A DNA stretch of 64,000 nucleotides. It comes from Terasakiella pusilla DSM 6293 (lineage in GTDB: Bacteria > Pseudomonadota > Alphaproteobacteria > Rhodospirillales > Terasakiellaceae). Where the stretch lies: the NCBI RefSeq assembly GCF_000688235.1, contig NZ_JHYO01000006.1:103455-167454 (forward strand), read 5' to 3'. The translations under genes and the position numbers were made by a program. The notes beneath the pieces were generated by a model. It had not been told where the DNA came from. It searched no databases and saw only the letters and a list, made by a program, of their open reading frames with translations. Below are positions 45,802 to 54,771 of the stretch, piece after piece. Each line of letters begins with the position of its first letter. The stretch's first letter is position 1.

Positions 45802-46512
45802 TTATACCCCTAGATATCTATGTTGCATGTCTTCATTTGCCAGTAAGTCTTCGGATGTTCCCGTCCAGACAATCTGGCCTTTCTCCATAACATAGTGGCG
45901 ATCTGCAATACGCGCCATGGCCTCCGGGTGTTTATCAATCACCAGAATGGCTTGTCCCGCTTCCTTCAGGTTATGTTCCAGCACATGCCAAATCTCATCC
46001 CGGATAATGGGGGCCAGCCCTTCGGTGGCTTCATCCAAAATCATAAAGGACGGGTTGGTCATCAAGGCACGTCCAATCGCCAGCATTTGCTGTTCCCCAC
46101 CTGATAAGGTGCGGGCATACTGGCTGGCCCGTTCCCCAAGGCGGGGAAACAGGTCGACCACACGTTCAACGGTCCACGGATCTTTGGTGCCTGTATGATT
46201 GCTAGCGGTTGCGACCAGATTTTCATAGACGGTCAGGTTTGGGAAGGTTTGTCGTCCTTCCGGCACATAACCGATCCCGGCTTGGGCGATTTTGTACGGC
46301 GCCTGTTTCGAGATCTCTTTACCGTTTAGAGTGATCGATCCACGGCTTGCCGGGGTCAGGCCCATCATGGCGCGGGTGGTCGTGGTTTTACCCATACCGT
46401 TGCGCCCCATCAGGGTGACAACTTCGCCCGCGTCAATATGTAGATCGACGCCAAACAAAACTTGTGACGGACCATAACAGGCTTCAACGCCTTTTAGTGC
46501 AAGTAAGGCCAT
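45802..46512 (-). CDS. livF: Liv-type ABC transporter ATP-binding protein LivF
   Basis: 236 residues from the ATG at 46512 (MALLALKGVEACYG); a longer frame upstream overlaps livG and is spurious. Walker A GRNGMGKTT, the LivF-typical IGYVPEGRQTFPNLTVYENL, signature LSGGEQQML and Walker B FMILDEATEGLAP are present. Its start overlaps the livG stop by one base (TAATG). Confidence 0.95.
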   Translation of the reverse strand: MALLALKGVEACYGPSQVLFGVDLHIDAGEVVTLMGRNGMGKTTTTRAMMGLTPASRGSITLNGKEISKQAPYKIAQAGIGYVPEGRQTFPNLTVYENLVATASNHTGTKDPWTVERVVDLFPRLGERASQYARTLSGGEQQMLAIGRALMTNPSFMILDEATEGLAPIIRDEIWHVLEHNLKEAGQAILVIDKHPEAMARIADRHYVMEKGQIVWTGTSEDLLANEDMQHRYLGV

Positions 46513-47255
46513 TACCCTTCCCCCAGATAGGCGGTGCGAACATCTGCGTTGGTGCGGATTTCGTCCGGTGTGCCTGTGACAATACAATGCCCGCGCACAA
46601 GCACAGAGATTTTATCGGCAAGCGCAAAGACCACGTCCATATCGTGTTCTACCATTAAGATTGTGATGTTTCCTTTTAAGGGGCGCAGGACTTCCATCAT
46701 ATCGTGACTTTCGGTTTTTCCCATGCCTGCCATGGGTTCATCCAACAGCAGCATCTTTGGCTTTGTCGCCAGTGTCATGGCAAGTTCGATCTGGCGCTGT
46801 TGACCATGGGCAAGGTCGGTGACAGGTCTATGGGCCAAATGATCCAGCCCGACTTGTCTTAAGATGTCCATAGCCGGATCAATCAGGCTTTTGTCTTCCC
46901 TTGCCTTGCCCCAAAAACGAAAGCTGTGCCCGTCAGTTGCCTGAATGGCAATGGCGACGTTATCCAGCGCCGTAAAGTCAGGGAACAGGCTGGTGATCTG
47001 ATAGGATCGTTGCAGGCCAAATTGTGCGCGCTTAAAGATGGGCCAGTGCGTCACGTCCTGCCCATCAAATTCGATGGTGCCACGATCGGGCATCAATTCA
47101 CCACTAAGCTGATTAATTGCGGTGGTCTTGCCTGCCCCGTTGGGACCGATGAGGCCGTGAATGGTGCCTTCCTCGATCTCAAGGCTCAGGTTATCGGTGG
47201 CGTGTAGTGCCCCGAAGGATTTGTTCAGGTTTGTGACTTTCAGGATGTTAGCCAT
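46512..47255 (-). CDS. livG: Liv-type ABC transporter ATP-binding protein LivG
   Basis: 247 residues from the ATG at 47255, behind GGAGG. Walker A is GPNGAGKTT, followed by GLQRSYQITSLFPDFTALDNVAIA (LivG-type), signature LAHGQQRQIELAMTLA (LAHGQ replaces LSGGQ, as usual in LivG proteins) and Walker B MLLLDEPMAGMG. It powers the permease with LivF. Its start overlaps the livM 3' end by eight bases. Confidence 0.95.
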   Translation of the reverse strand: MANILKVTNLNKSFGALHATDNLSLEIEEGTIHGLIGPNGAGKTTAINQLSGELMPDRGTIEFDGQDVTHWPIFKRAQFGLQRSYQITSLFPDFTALDNVAIAIQATDGHSFRFWGKAREDKSLIDPAMDILRQVGLDHLAHRPVTDLAHGQQRQIELAMTLATKPKMLLLDEPMAGMGKTESHDMMEVLRPLKGNITILMVEHDMDVVFALADKISVLVRGHCIVTGTPDEIRTNADVRTAYLGEG

Positions 47256-48228
47256 CTTTTGCCTCCTTCCCGGCGAGGAAACCGTAAATACCGCGGCGCG
47301 CAAACAGCACGACCAGCAATAGGATTGGTCCTAATACGATCATCCAGTGTTCGGTAAAGCCTGACAGGATTTCTTCCAACAGCAACAGGGCAGCGGAGCC
47401 AAGGACAGGGCCGATCAAGGTTCCCATCCCGCCCAGCAGGACCATGACGATCAACTCGCCAGATTTGGTCCAATGCATGGTGCCTGGTCCGACAAATTCT
47501 GTCAGGTTGGCAAGTAAGCCACCCGCCAGCCCCGCGCCAGCCCCGGCAATGGTAAAGGCAATCAGTTTGTAGCGGATGGTGTTATAACCCAGTGCTTTCA
47601 GGCGTTGTTCATTTTGCTTACAGCCGCGCAAGACACCGCCAAAGCGGCTATCTACCAGACGGCGGGCAATGAACCAGAACGCACACAGCAGGCCCAGACA
47701 GACAAAGTAAAAGGTCATGCTGTCAGATAGGTCCAGACCGGGAATTTCACTACGGCTCCAGACATTAAGACCATCTTCCCCGCCATAGGTGGGCAAGGCG
47801 ATGAAGAAGTAGAACATCATTTGCGCAAAAGCGAGTGTGATCATAATAAAATAGACCCCAACCGTGCGCAGGCTCAACAGCCCGATGACCAGCCCCAACA
47901 GACCGGATGCAAGGATAGAGGCAGCCAGATGTACAAAGCCGGAGGTCGAGCCTGTCCATTCCCCGGGGAGGAACGGCACGACCGATCCTTCAAAACTATG
48001 GTGAGTCAGGATCCCCATGCTGTAGGCACCAATCCCCAAGAACATGGCGTGCCCAAGGCTGACCATGCCGCCGTATCCAAGGATGATATCAAGGCTCATG
48101 GCGGCAATGCCGTAAATGACGATACGGGTGGTCAGATCAATCCAGAACGGCTGTCCCGCCCACTGGGCAATAAACGGCAGTGTAAACAGAATAAGGAGCG
48201 TAATAAGTTGGACGATACGGACGCGCAT
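47248..48228 (-). CDS. livM: Liv-type ABC transporter permease LivM
   Basis: 326 residues with about nine membrane segments. Signatures include ISLDIILGYGGMVSLGHAMFLGIGAYSMGIL and GGLLANLTEFVGPGTMHWTKSGELIVMVLLGGMGTLIGPVLGSA, typical of the second permease of the branched-chain amino acid (HAAT) family. It starts two bases after livH. Confidence 0.95.
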   Translation of the reverse strand: MRVRIVQLITLLILFTLPFIAQWAGQPFWIDLTTRIVIYGIAAMSLDIILGYGGMVSLGHAMFLGIGAYSMGILTHHSFEGSVVPFLPGEWTGSTSGFVHLAASILASGLLGLVIGLLSLRTVGVYFIMITLAFAQMMFYFFIALPTYGGEDGLNVWSRSEIPGLDLSDSMTFYFVCLGLLCAFWFIARRLVDSRFGGVLRGCKQNEQRLKALGYNTIRYKLIAFTIAGAGAGLAGGLLANLTEFVGPGTMHWTKSGELIVMVLLGGMGTLIGPVLGSAALLLLEEILSGFTEHWMIVLGPILLLVVLFARRGIYGFLAGKEAKDG

Positions 48229-48230
48229 GA

Positions 48231-49157
48231 TTAGTTGTCTCCATAGGCCTGAAACAGGCCGTTTGGTTTAAACAGCAGCACAACCGCCATCAAAATATAA
48301 ATTCCCATGCCGGAGATCGCAGCCCCGATACTGTCTGCGCTTGCGGGCTCTAAAACTTCGCGCAATCCCATGGGGAGGAAGGCGCGCACGTAGGTATCAA
48401 CCAAGCCAACGAGCAAAGCGCCAACTAGGGCACCACGAATGGACCCTACTCCGCCGACGATGATGACAACAAAGGTCAGGATCAGGATATTTTCACCCAT
48501 ACCGACTTGGATGGCGAGCATAGGGCCAGCCAGTGCCCCTGCCAGACCGGCAAGCATGGCCCCAAGGCCAAAGACAATGGTGTAGAGCCAGTCAATATTG
48601 ACGCCCAAAGCCCCCACCATCTCACGGTGAGTGGCCCCCGCACGGATCAGCATACCGACCCGTGTGTTCAAGATTAAATGACGCAAACCCAAGGCGACGA
48701 CAAGCCCGGTTGCAATGATGAACAAGCGATAGGTTGGATAAGGTGTATCGGGCAGCACCTCGATGGTGCCGTTTAAAAAGTCCGGCGGGTTGAGGAACAG
48801 AGCTTGCGGTCCCCACAGGATTTTAACCAGTTCGTTAAAAAACAGGATAATACCGAAAGTCGCGAGCACCTGATCAAGGTGTTCGCGATTATAAAGGCGG
48901 CGCATGGCAAGGACTTCGATCACCATGCCGGTTGCAGCGCTGGCCCCAAGGGCGCAAGCCAGGCCGATTAAAAAGGAACCGCTGGCTTGGGTGACTGTCG
49001 CACAGACATAAGCCCCCACCATATAGAGCGACCCATGAGCAAGGTTCAACAGATGCATAATGCCAAAAACAAGGGTAAGCCCCGCTGCCATCAAAAACAG
49101 CATGACACCTTGTTGCAGGCCGTTAAGCGTTTGTTCAAGAAAGAGAAGTGTCGTCAT
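48231..49157 (-). CDS. livH: Liv-type ABC transporter permease LivH
   Basis: 308 residues with about eight membrane segments. LEQTLNGLQQGVMLFLMAAGLTLVFGIMHLLNLAHGSLYMVGAY and the C-terminal ILTFVVIIVGGVGSIRGALVGALLVGLVDT are LivH hallmarks. With LivM it forms the transmembrane channel. A terminator (49172-49213) separates it from the binding-protein gene upstream. Confidence 0.95.
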   Translation of the reverse strand: MTTLLFLEQTLNGLQQGVMLFLMAAGLTLVFGIMHLLNLAHGSLYMVGAYVCATVTQASGSFLIGLACALGASAATGMVIEVLAMRRLYNREHLDQVLATFGIILFFNELVKILWGPQALFLNPPDFLNGTIEVLPDTPYPTYRLFIIATGLVVALGLRHLILNTRVGMLIRAGATHREMVGALGVNIDWLYTIVFGLGAMLAGLAGALAGPMLAIQVGMGENILILTFVVIIVGGVGSIRGALVGALLVGLVDTYVRAFLPMGLREVLEPASADSIGAAISGMGIYILMAVVLLFKPNGLFQAYGDN

Positions 49158-49171
49158 TGTGTCTATATTCT

Positions 49172-49213
49172 AAAAAAAGATCACCCCGCAACACAGTGGG
49201 TCGCGGGGTGATC
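49172..49213 (-). terminator. Intra-operon terminator between the binding-protein gene and livH
   Basis: On the minus strand GATCACCCCGC pairs perfectly with GCGGGGTGATC across a 13-base loop, followed by seven T. It probably lets the binding protein be made in excess over the membrane parts. Confidence 0.85.
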
Positions 49214-49229
49214 CATTCATCCTATTGGA

Positions 49230-50402
49230 TTACATTTTGCATTGTGACGCAAAGGCATCTGCATGGTCGGTAAAGACTTTGCCGATTGTTTTGTTGGTGA
49301 CGCCTGTGTCAGACTTCACAACTTCGCGCACATAGATATCTTGGATCGGGTGGTTGTTGGACCCGAACTTGAAGGCCCCGCGCACGGAGTCAAATTTGGC
49401 AGCTTTAATCGCAGCGCGGAAGGCATCCTGGTTAGACAGATCACCTTTGACTTCTGCAATTGCGCTGTCGATCAGCATTGCCGCATCATAACCTTGGGAC
49501 GCATAAAGCGACGGGTTGCGCTTATATTCTGCACGGAAGGCTTCAACGAAGGCTTTGTTTGCCGCGTTATCAAGATCCCAGCTGTATTGGGAGGAGTTGT
49601 AAACCCCAAGGGCCGCTTCCCCAACCGCTTTCAGGATGCCTTCATCAAACGAAAAGGCCGGACCATACAACGGTGTGGTTTTGCTCAAGCCCGCTTGGTT
49701 ATATTGCTTTACAAAGTTGATGCCCATACCGCCGGGCAAGAAGAAGTAAACCGCATCCGGTTTGGCTGCGCGCAAGTTTGCAATTTCGGCGGCATAATCG
49801 ACTTGGCCCAGTTTTGTGTAAACTTCGCCGATGACTTCCCCTTTAAAGAAACGTTTAAAGCCAACCAGTGCGTCCTTCCCTGCCGGATAGTTTGGCGCAA
49901 GGATGTAGGCTTTTTTAACGCCTTTATCGGTTGCGTATTTGCCCATTGCTTCGTGCAGGTTGTCGTTTTGCCACGCCACGTTGAAGTAGTTTGGGCTACA
50001 GGCTTTCCCGGCCAAGGCTGATGGGCCAGCGTTGGTGCTGATATAGATTTTGCCCGCTTTTGTCACGCTTGGGACCACAGCCATGGCAAGGTTGGACCAG
50101 ACGATCCCCGTCACGATATCCACATTGTCCTGTTTGATCATACGGGTGGCGATTTGTTTAGCGTTGCCGACTTTACGCGCATCATCAATGGTGATGACTT
50201 CGGTCTTAACACCACCGAGCATGCCATTTTTCATTTTAACCGCAAGGTCAAAGCCGTCACGAATATCAATCCCCAATGACGCACCGCCACCGGATAAGGT
50301 TGTGATCATACCGATTTTAACAGGCTCCTGAGCTGCGTTTGCCACACCCAGTGACAAGCCCGCAGCGGCGCAAATACCCAACACGGAAGGAATGAATTTC
50401 AT
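49230..50402 (-). CDS. Liv-type periplasmic substrate-binding protein
   Basis: 390 residues with a signal peptide ending GVANAA. The type I periplasmic-binding fold shows VKIGMITTLSGGGASLGIDIRDGFDLAVK, ATRMIKQDNVDIVTG and YILAPNYPAGKDALVGFKRFF. Members near catabolic genes bind branched amino acids, amides or aromatic acids; the substrate here is unknown but presumably related to the hydrolase encoded downstream. It heads the operon and is followed by a partial terminator. Confidence 0.92.
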   Translation of the reverse strand: MKFIPSVLGICAAAGLSLGVANAAQEPVKIGMITTLSGGGASLGIDIRDGFDLAVKMKNGMLGGVKTEVITIDDARKVGNAKQIATRMIKQDNVDIVTGIVWSNLAMAVVPSVTKAGKIYISTNAGPSALAGKACSPNYFNVAWQNDNLHEAMGKYATDKGVKKAYILAPNYPAGKDALVGFKRFFKGEVIGEVYTKLGQVDYAAEIANLRAAKPDAVYFFLPGGMGINFVKQYNQAGLSKTTPLYGPAFSFDEGILKAVGEAALGVYNSSQYSWDLDNAANKAFVEAFRAEYKRNPSLYASQGYDAAMLIDSAIAEVKGDLSNQDAFRAAIKAAKFDSVRGAFKFGSNNHPIQDIYVREVVKSDTGVTNKTIGKVFTDHADAFASQCKM

Positions 50403-50421
50403 GAAGCGACCCTCTTGCTCT

Positions 50422-50443
50422 ATCCAAAAAAGAAATTTTGGAT
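50422..50443. repeat. Inverted repeat upstream of the Liv binding-protein gene
   Basis: ATCCAAAA at 50422-50429 and TTTTGGAT at 50436-50443 are perfect complements separated by six bases. It lies 20 bases upstream of the start codon, in the untranslated leader or promoter, and may be a regulator site. Confidence 0.5.
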
Positions 50444-50699
50444 GAGCTTAATCGTATTTCGTTCGAAAACAAGAAAAACATGGCAAATTATATAGATATA
50501 TGTTGGCGCTAAACCATATAGACAGCCGTGAGGGATGTCATTTAAGGTCATGGCGTTGCTGAAAAGTTGCATCTACCTTTCTGTTTGAACTTTTTTTTCA
50601 AAATGATGCAGGGTAATCTGTTGCTTGGCCGTGATAAGGTATAAGTTTACAGACCTTTAAAAGCAGCAAAACAAAAATACACAAAAGCGGGGATGTAGA

Positions 50700-51215
50700 A
50701 TGAGGAAGTGGATGTGCGTGGCGACAGTCTTGTGGGGGATCACCTCGCCGGCTCTGGCTGATGATCGACAGCTTATTGAGGTGCCGGATCAGATAAAGAC
50801 AATCTTCCTTGAAGAAATGCGCGGGCATTTGGACAATTTGAACGAAATCACGTTGGCAATTTCCGCAGGTGATTTTGATAACGCCGCCTTTGTTGCAGAA
50901 ACCAAGATGGGGTTTGGGCATTCCCTTGATGTGGTCTTGCGCTCCTATGGTTTGCCGGAGCCGGAAATCGAAAAGCTTGTGACACAGCTTTCTGCGGATA
51001 ATCCCGGTCTGGATCATATGGGACTGGATCAATTTTTGCCAACAGACGCACAGGCTTTGGCGACAGAGTTTCATAAGGCGGCGCTAAATTTTGCGAAAGT
51101 TGCCCGCAGTGTCGAGTTGCCGACCACGGCAGAAGAATATCAAAAAGTTTTTACAGCACTCAGCGAGACGATCGATGTCTGTAGTGCGTGCCATTCCACT
51201 TTTAAGGTAGAGTAA
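50700..51215 (+). CDS. Cytochrome c'-like c-type heme protein
   Basis: 171 residues with a signal peptide (cleavage near PALA-DD). The body is all-helical and carries one heme-binding motif, CSACH (161-165), close to the C-terminus as in four-helix-bundle cytochromes c'. Only 6 residues follow it. Cytochromes c' bind NO or CO and may detoxify NO; soluble electron transfer is also possible. The start follows GGGGA. The methyltransferase gene begins one base after the stop, so the two are cotranscribed. Confidence 0.83.
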   Translation: MRKWMCVATVLWGITSPALADDRQLIEVPDQIKTIFLEEMRGHLDNLNEITLAISAGDFDNAAFVAETKMGFGHSLDVVLRSYGLPEPEIEKLVTQLSADNPGLDHMGLDQFLPTDAQALATEFHKAALNFAKVARSVELPTTAEEYQKVFTALSETIDVCSACHSTFKVE

Positions 51216-51216
51216 A

Positions 51217-51903
51217 ATGCAGGTTAGAAAAAATTCTGAAGTCTTGAAAAGCTATTTGTCCCTTGCTGGAAAAAAGGTTTTGGATGTGGGCAGCGGCGAA
51301 GGTCATTTGACCCGCATGATGACCCGCGAAGGTGCCAATGTTATTGGTCTTGAATGTACCCCAAGACAGCTTGAAAGGGCTAAGGCCTACGAGACGGCGG
51401 GCGATGAAACGTACGTTGATGCCTTTGGTCAGGATTTACCTTTTGCAGATGAAGAGTTTGATATCGTGGTCATGTTTAACAGCCTGCATCACATTCCGGT
51501 TGACGATCAGTTTAAGGCGTTATGTGAAGCCGCGCGGGTCTTGAAGCCGGGCGGTCAGCTCTACATTTCCGAACCAATTGCAGAAGGGATGAACTTTGAA
51601 CTGTTGAAGCCGGTCGATGATGAAACTTATGTGCGAGCAAGGGCATTGGAAGTCATTAAACGCCATGACGAAGTGGGATTGGTTTGGGTTGAAGAATATG
51701 TCTACAATCACCCTGTCCAGCGCAAAAGCTATGAAGAGATGCGCGACAAGATGATTGGTCCGAATCCTGAACGAGAAGCTATTTTCGACGTTAAAGATGA
51801 CGAGATAAGAGAGGCGTTTGGTCGTCTGGGAACCTTGAAAGAGGATGGCTATACTTACTTTGATCAGCCAACACGGATGAATTTGTTGCAAAAAGCAGGA
51901 TGA
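51217..51903 (+). CDS. Class I SAM-dependent methyltransferase
   Basis: 228 residues. Motif I VLDVGSGEGHLTRMM, the acidic loop LECTPRQLERA, GQDLPFADEEFDIVVMFNSLHHIP and the later ARVLKPGGQLYISEP are those of the Methyltransf_11 group. The C-terminal third (ALEVIKRHDEVGLVWVEEYVYNHPVQRKSYEEM) is not a domain I can name. The substrate is unknown. It is tightly linked to the cytochrome c'-like gene. Confidence 0.88.
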   Translation: MQVRKNSEVLKSYLSLAGKKVLDVGSGEGHLTRMMTREGANVIGLECTPRQLERAKAYETAGDETYVDAFGQDLPFADEEFDIVVMFNSLHHIPVDDQFKALCEAARVLKPGGQLYISEPIAEGMNFELLKPVDDETYVRARALEVIKRHDEVGLVWVEEYVYNHPVQRKSYEEMRDKMIGPNPEREAIFDVKDDEIREAFGRLGTLKEDGYTYFDQPTRMNLLQKAG

Positions 51904-52041
51904 GTGCTTGATCGGACGTGCGATTAATAGGACACTGAACTTTATCTGATAAAGCATAAAGTTGTATGTTCTTTGTAGGGGCGAGATTTCCAGACCTCAC
52001 TTTTGTAAAATAAAACAATCGCTTACCGAAATGTTTAAAAT

Positions 52042-54771
52042 ATGCGCCTGACGACAACACATAAGATCATTGCCTCTATTTTACTGCCCATTATCGTGTT
52101 TGCGGGTGGGCTGTTCCTGCGCTATGAGACCTTTTGGGAAGAGTTGCATCAGAGTGAGCAAAATCGTCTGAATCTGGTTTATACCACGATTGAAAATGCG
52201 TTGGAGGCGGTAGCAAAAGATGTTGAGTTTGTCAGTCAAAACCCCAGCTTGATCATTTATGCCCGTACGCAGGATGAAGAACGCCGTAAAGAGTTTGAGA
52301 AATTTCTGCTGGGTTTGTCCGGTGCAAAGAAGAACTATCAGCAGCTCCGATATATTGATGAAAATGGCATTGAAAGGGTTCGGGTCGATAATAACCGCAG
52401 CCCTTTCACTGTCCCTCAGGCCAGCTTACAGGATAAAAGCGATCGCTACTATGTGCGGGAAACCCAAGGTTTGCGCCAAAACGAGATTTTCGTCTCAAAG
52501 CTGGATTTGAATATTGAAAATGGTGAGGTGGAAACGCCCTATAAGCCAATGATCCGCTTCGTGTCACCTGTCTATGTTGATGGTCAGCAAAAAGGTGTCT
52601 TTGTCGTAAATTATTATGCGCAGGAATTTTTGGCGCGTATGGGGACTATTTTAGGCAATGGGATTCAAGGGTATATCCTGAATGCGTCCGGCTATTGGCT
52701 GTTGGGGCCGAAGTATGATCTGGAATGGAGTTTTATGTTCGGCAAAGAACATAAGTTCCAGGAATTATTTGATGAAGAATGGGCGTTACTGAAAGAAGGT
52801 GAAACCTATTTTTCCACCAATCATGGTCTTTTCCATGCCCGGCATTATTTCCCCTCCTCACTGCGTCTGAAAGAAACACCGAATAGCTTTTCCGGCATAT
52901 ATATCGTATCGCGTGCCATACCAACGGTTTGGGCTGGGTTGGAATTTAAAGAACATGCGCTGGAACTGATCGCTTTTGCCTTGGTGATTGTTGTGATCGG
53001 TGTGGCGGCTCGCAAGGTTATTTTGCTGCAAAATGCGGCGGTTGATCGCGAACAATACATTCAGCGCGAACTTGAAGAAGAGTTGGAAGCTGCAGAGTTA
53101 AAAAATACGGCCATCGTGGATATTTCCCGTCAAGGGATTTTAACCTGTTCGGGGGATGGCACGATTTTGGATGCGAACCCGGCCGCGTGCAAAATGATGC
53201 GCTATGGCTATACCGGATTGATTGGGCTGAACTTTTATCAGTACGTCAAGGCGGGTGAATTTGGGGATAGCGTAAGTCACAGACGTTTGGATGTGAAAAA
53301 CCCCCTGCCCCTTGATGTCTTGGTTAAGCGGGCGGACAATTCTTATTTTCCGGCAGAGGTGACGGTGACGGAAACACCAGATAGCCGGCTGGAAAGTAAT
53401 TTTATCGTCTTTATGCACGATATCAGCAGCCAGAAAGCCTATGAAGAAGGCTTACGCAAGATGGCTCACTATGACACTCTGACCGACTTGCCGAACAGAC
53501 ATATGTTGAAAGAATGTCTGGATGAATTGCGCTATGAGGCAAAGGCGAAAATGAAAAACTTCGCCCTTATTCTGTTGGGGCTGGACGAGTTCCATATGGT
53601 CAATGACACGTTGGGCCACCAGATCGGGGATGAAGTGTTGAAGTCAGTGGCCCGAAGGTTGCAGATGATTTTCCCGAAAGCGCGTATTGTCGCGCGTTTG
53701 GCAGGCGATGAGTTTGTGATTGCGCTGGATATCCTCAAGGAAAAAGACGCGCTTGTGGCGTGTGAAAAAGTGATTGAAGACTTTAGCCATTCGCTTGTTG
53801 TCAATGAGCATGAAATACATATCTCCATGAGCTTGGGAGTGGCCTATGTCTTTTCCGGTCAGGAGGTGTCGCAAGATATCCTGTTGCATGCGGATAGTGC
53901 CATGCATGTGGCAAAAGGCTGCCCACAGAATTCTTTTGCGGTCTATTCTGATAAAATGGGGGCGGAAAATGAACGTCTTCATGACCTGCAAAACCGTTTG
54001 CCCTACGCGCTGGGGAAAGGAGAGTTTACTGTTTTTTATCAGCCGCTTGTGGATGCAAAAACTCAAAAGACCGTCGGGGCGGAAGCCTTGCTGCGCTGGA
54101 CAAATGGGGAATTAGGTTTTGTCAGTCCCGCCGAGTTTATTCCGGTTGCAGAAAAAAATGGTAATATCGTTGAGATTGGCGACTGGGTACTTGATGAAGC
54201 TTGCCAGTTTGCCTTGGAAATGCAGGAAACGATCCCTGACTTTTTTGTCGCGATCAACGTGTCCCCTATCCAATTTATGGCCCAAGACATGGCGCAAGTG
54301 GTTGCCAGGAAGCTAGAAACTTATCATCTATCTCCAAAGGCATTGGAAATCGAATTGACCGAGGGGATTTTGGTGCAGGACCCTGAAGGGGCGCGTAAGG
54401 CCTTAAAAGATATGTCAGACCTTGGCGTCAGCGTATCGATTGATGATTTTGGGACAGGATATTCCAGCTTGAGTTATCTGAGCCAGTATCCGTTTAAGAC
54501 CTTAAAGATCGATCGCAGCTTTATTATGGGGATACCGCACGATAAACCCTCAAGAGGTTTGTCAGCGGCGATCCTGTCGATGGCGAAGGAACTGAACCTG
54601 CAAGTCATTGCAGAAGGGACAGAAACCAAAGAACAGGTCGATTGGCTCGCGGCGTCCGGGGCGCATATTCTGCAAGGGTATTATTTTGATAAACCTATGC
54701 CGAAAGAACAATTTAAAGTGCGCTACTTTGATGAGGGGCTCGAAGAGGCGGCGAACAAATCTAGTTCCTGA
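52042..54771 (+). CDS. Membrane sensor PAS-GGDEF-EAL cyclic-di-GMP protein
   Basis: 909 residues. A first membrane helix (IIASILLPIIVFAGGLFL) is followed by a periplasmic region of about 285 residues resembling a double Cache-type sensor (YIDENGIERVRVDN, YYVRETQGLRQNEIFVS, PVYVDGQQKGVFVVNY), a second helix (LELIAFALVIVVIGVAA), a coiled-coil, PAS (VDISRQGILTCSGDGTILDANPAA), GGDEF with signature AGDEF (a functional variant), and EAL with AEALLRW, DDFGTGYSS and KIDRSFI. It probably senses a small extracellular molecule. It overlaps the convergent araC gene by 11 bases. Confidence 0.92.
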   Translation: MRLTTTHKIIASILLPIIVFAGGLFLRYETFWEELHQSEQNRLNLVYTTIENALEAVAKDVEFVSQNPSLIIYARTQDEERRKEFEKFLLGLSGAKKNYQQLRYIDENGIERVRVDNNRSPFTVPQASLQDKSDRYYVRETQGLRQNEIFVSKLDLNIENGEVETPYKPMIRFVSPVYVDGQQKGVFVVNYYAQEFLARMGTILGNGIQGYILNASGYWLLGPKYDLEWSFMFGKEHKFQELFDEEWALLKEGETYFSTNHGLFHARHYFPSSLRLKETPNSFSGIYIVSRAIPTVWAGLEFKEHALELIAFALVIVVIGVAARKVILLQNAAVDREQYIQRELEEELEAAELKNTAIVDISRQGILTCSGDGTILDANPAACKMMRYGYTGLIGLNFYQYVKAGEFGDSVSHRRLDVKNPLPLDVLVKRADNSYFPAEVTVTETPDSRLESNFIVFMHDISSQKAYEEGLRKMAHYDTLTDLPNRHMLKECLDELRYEAKAKMKNFALILLGLDEFHMVNDTLGHQIGDEVLKSVARRLQMIFPKARIVARLAGDEFVIALDILKEKDALVACEKVIEDFSHSLVVNEHEIHISMSLGVAYVFSGQEVSQDILLHADSAMHVAKGCPQNSFAVYSDKMGAENERLHDLQNRLPYALGKGEFTVFYQPLVDAKTQKTVGAEALLRWTNGELGFVSPAEFIPVAEKNGNIVEIGDWVLDEACQFALEMQETIPDFFVAINVSPIQFMAQDMAQVVARKLETYHLSPKALEIELTEGILVQDPEGARKALKDMSDLGVSVSIDDFGTGYSSLSYLSQYPFKTLKIDRSFIMGIPHDKPSRGLSAAILSMAKELNLQVIAEGTETKEQVDWLAASGAHILQGYYFDKPMPKEQFKVRYFDEGLEEAANKSSS

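Noticed and set aside
49263..50021. 252-codon open frame antisense to the Liv binding-protein gene
   Set aside because: Shadow frame with high Cys/His content and no start signal.
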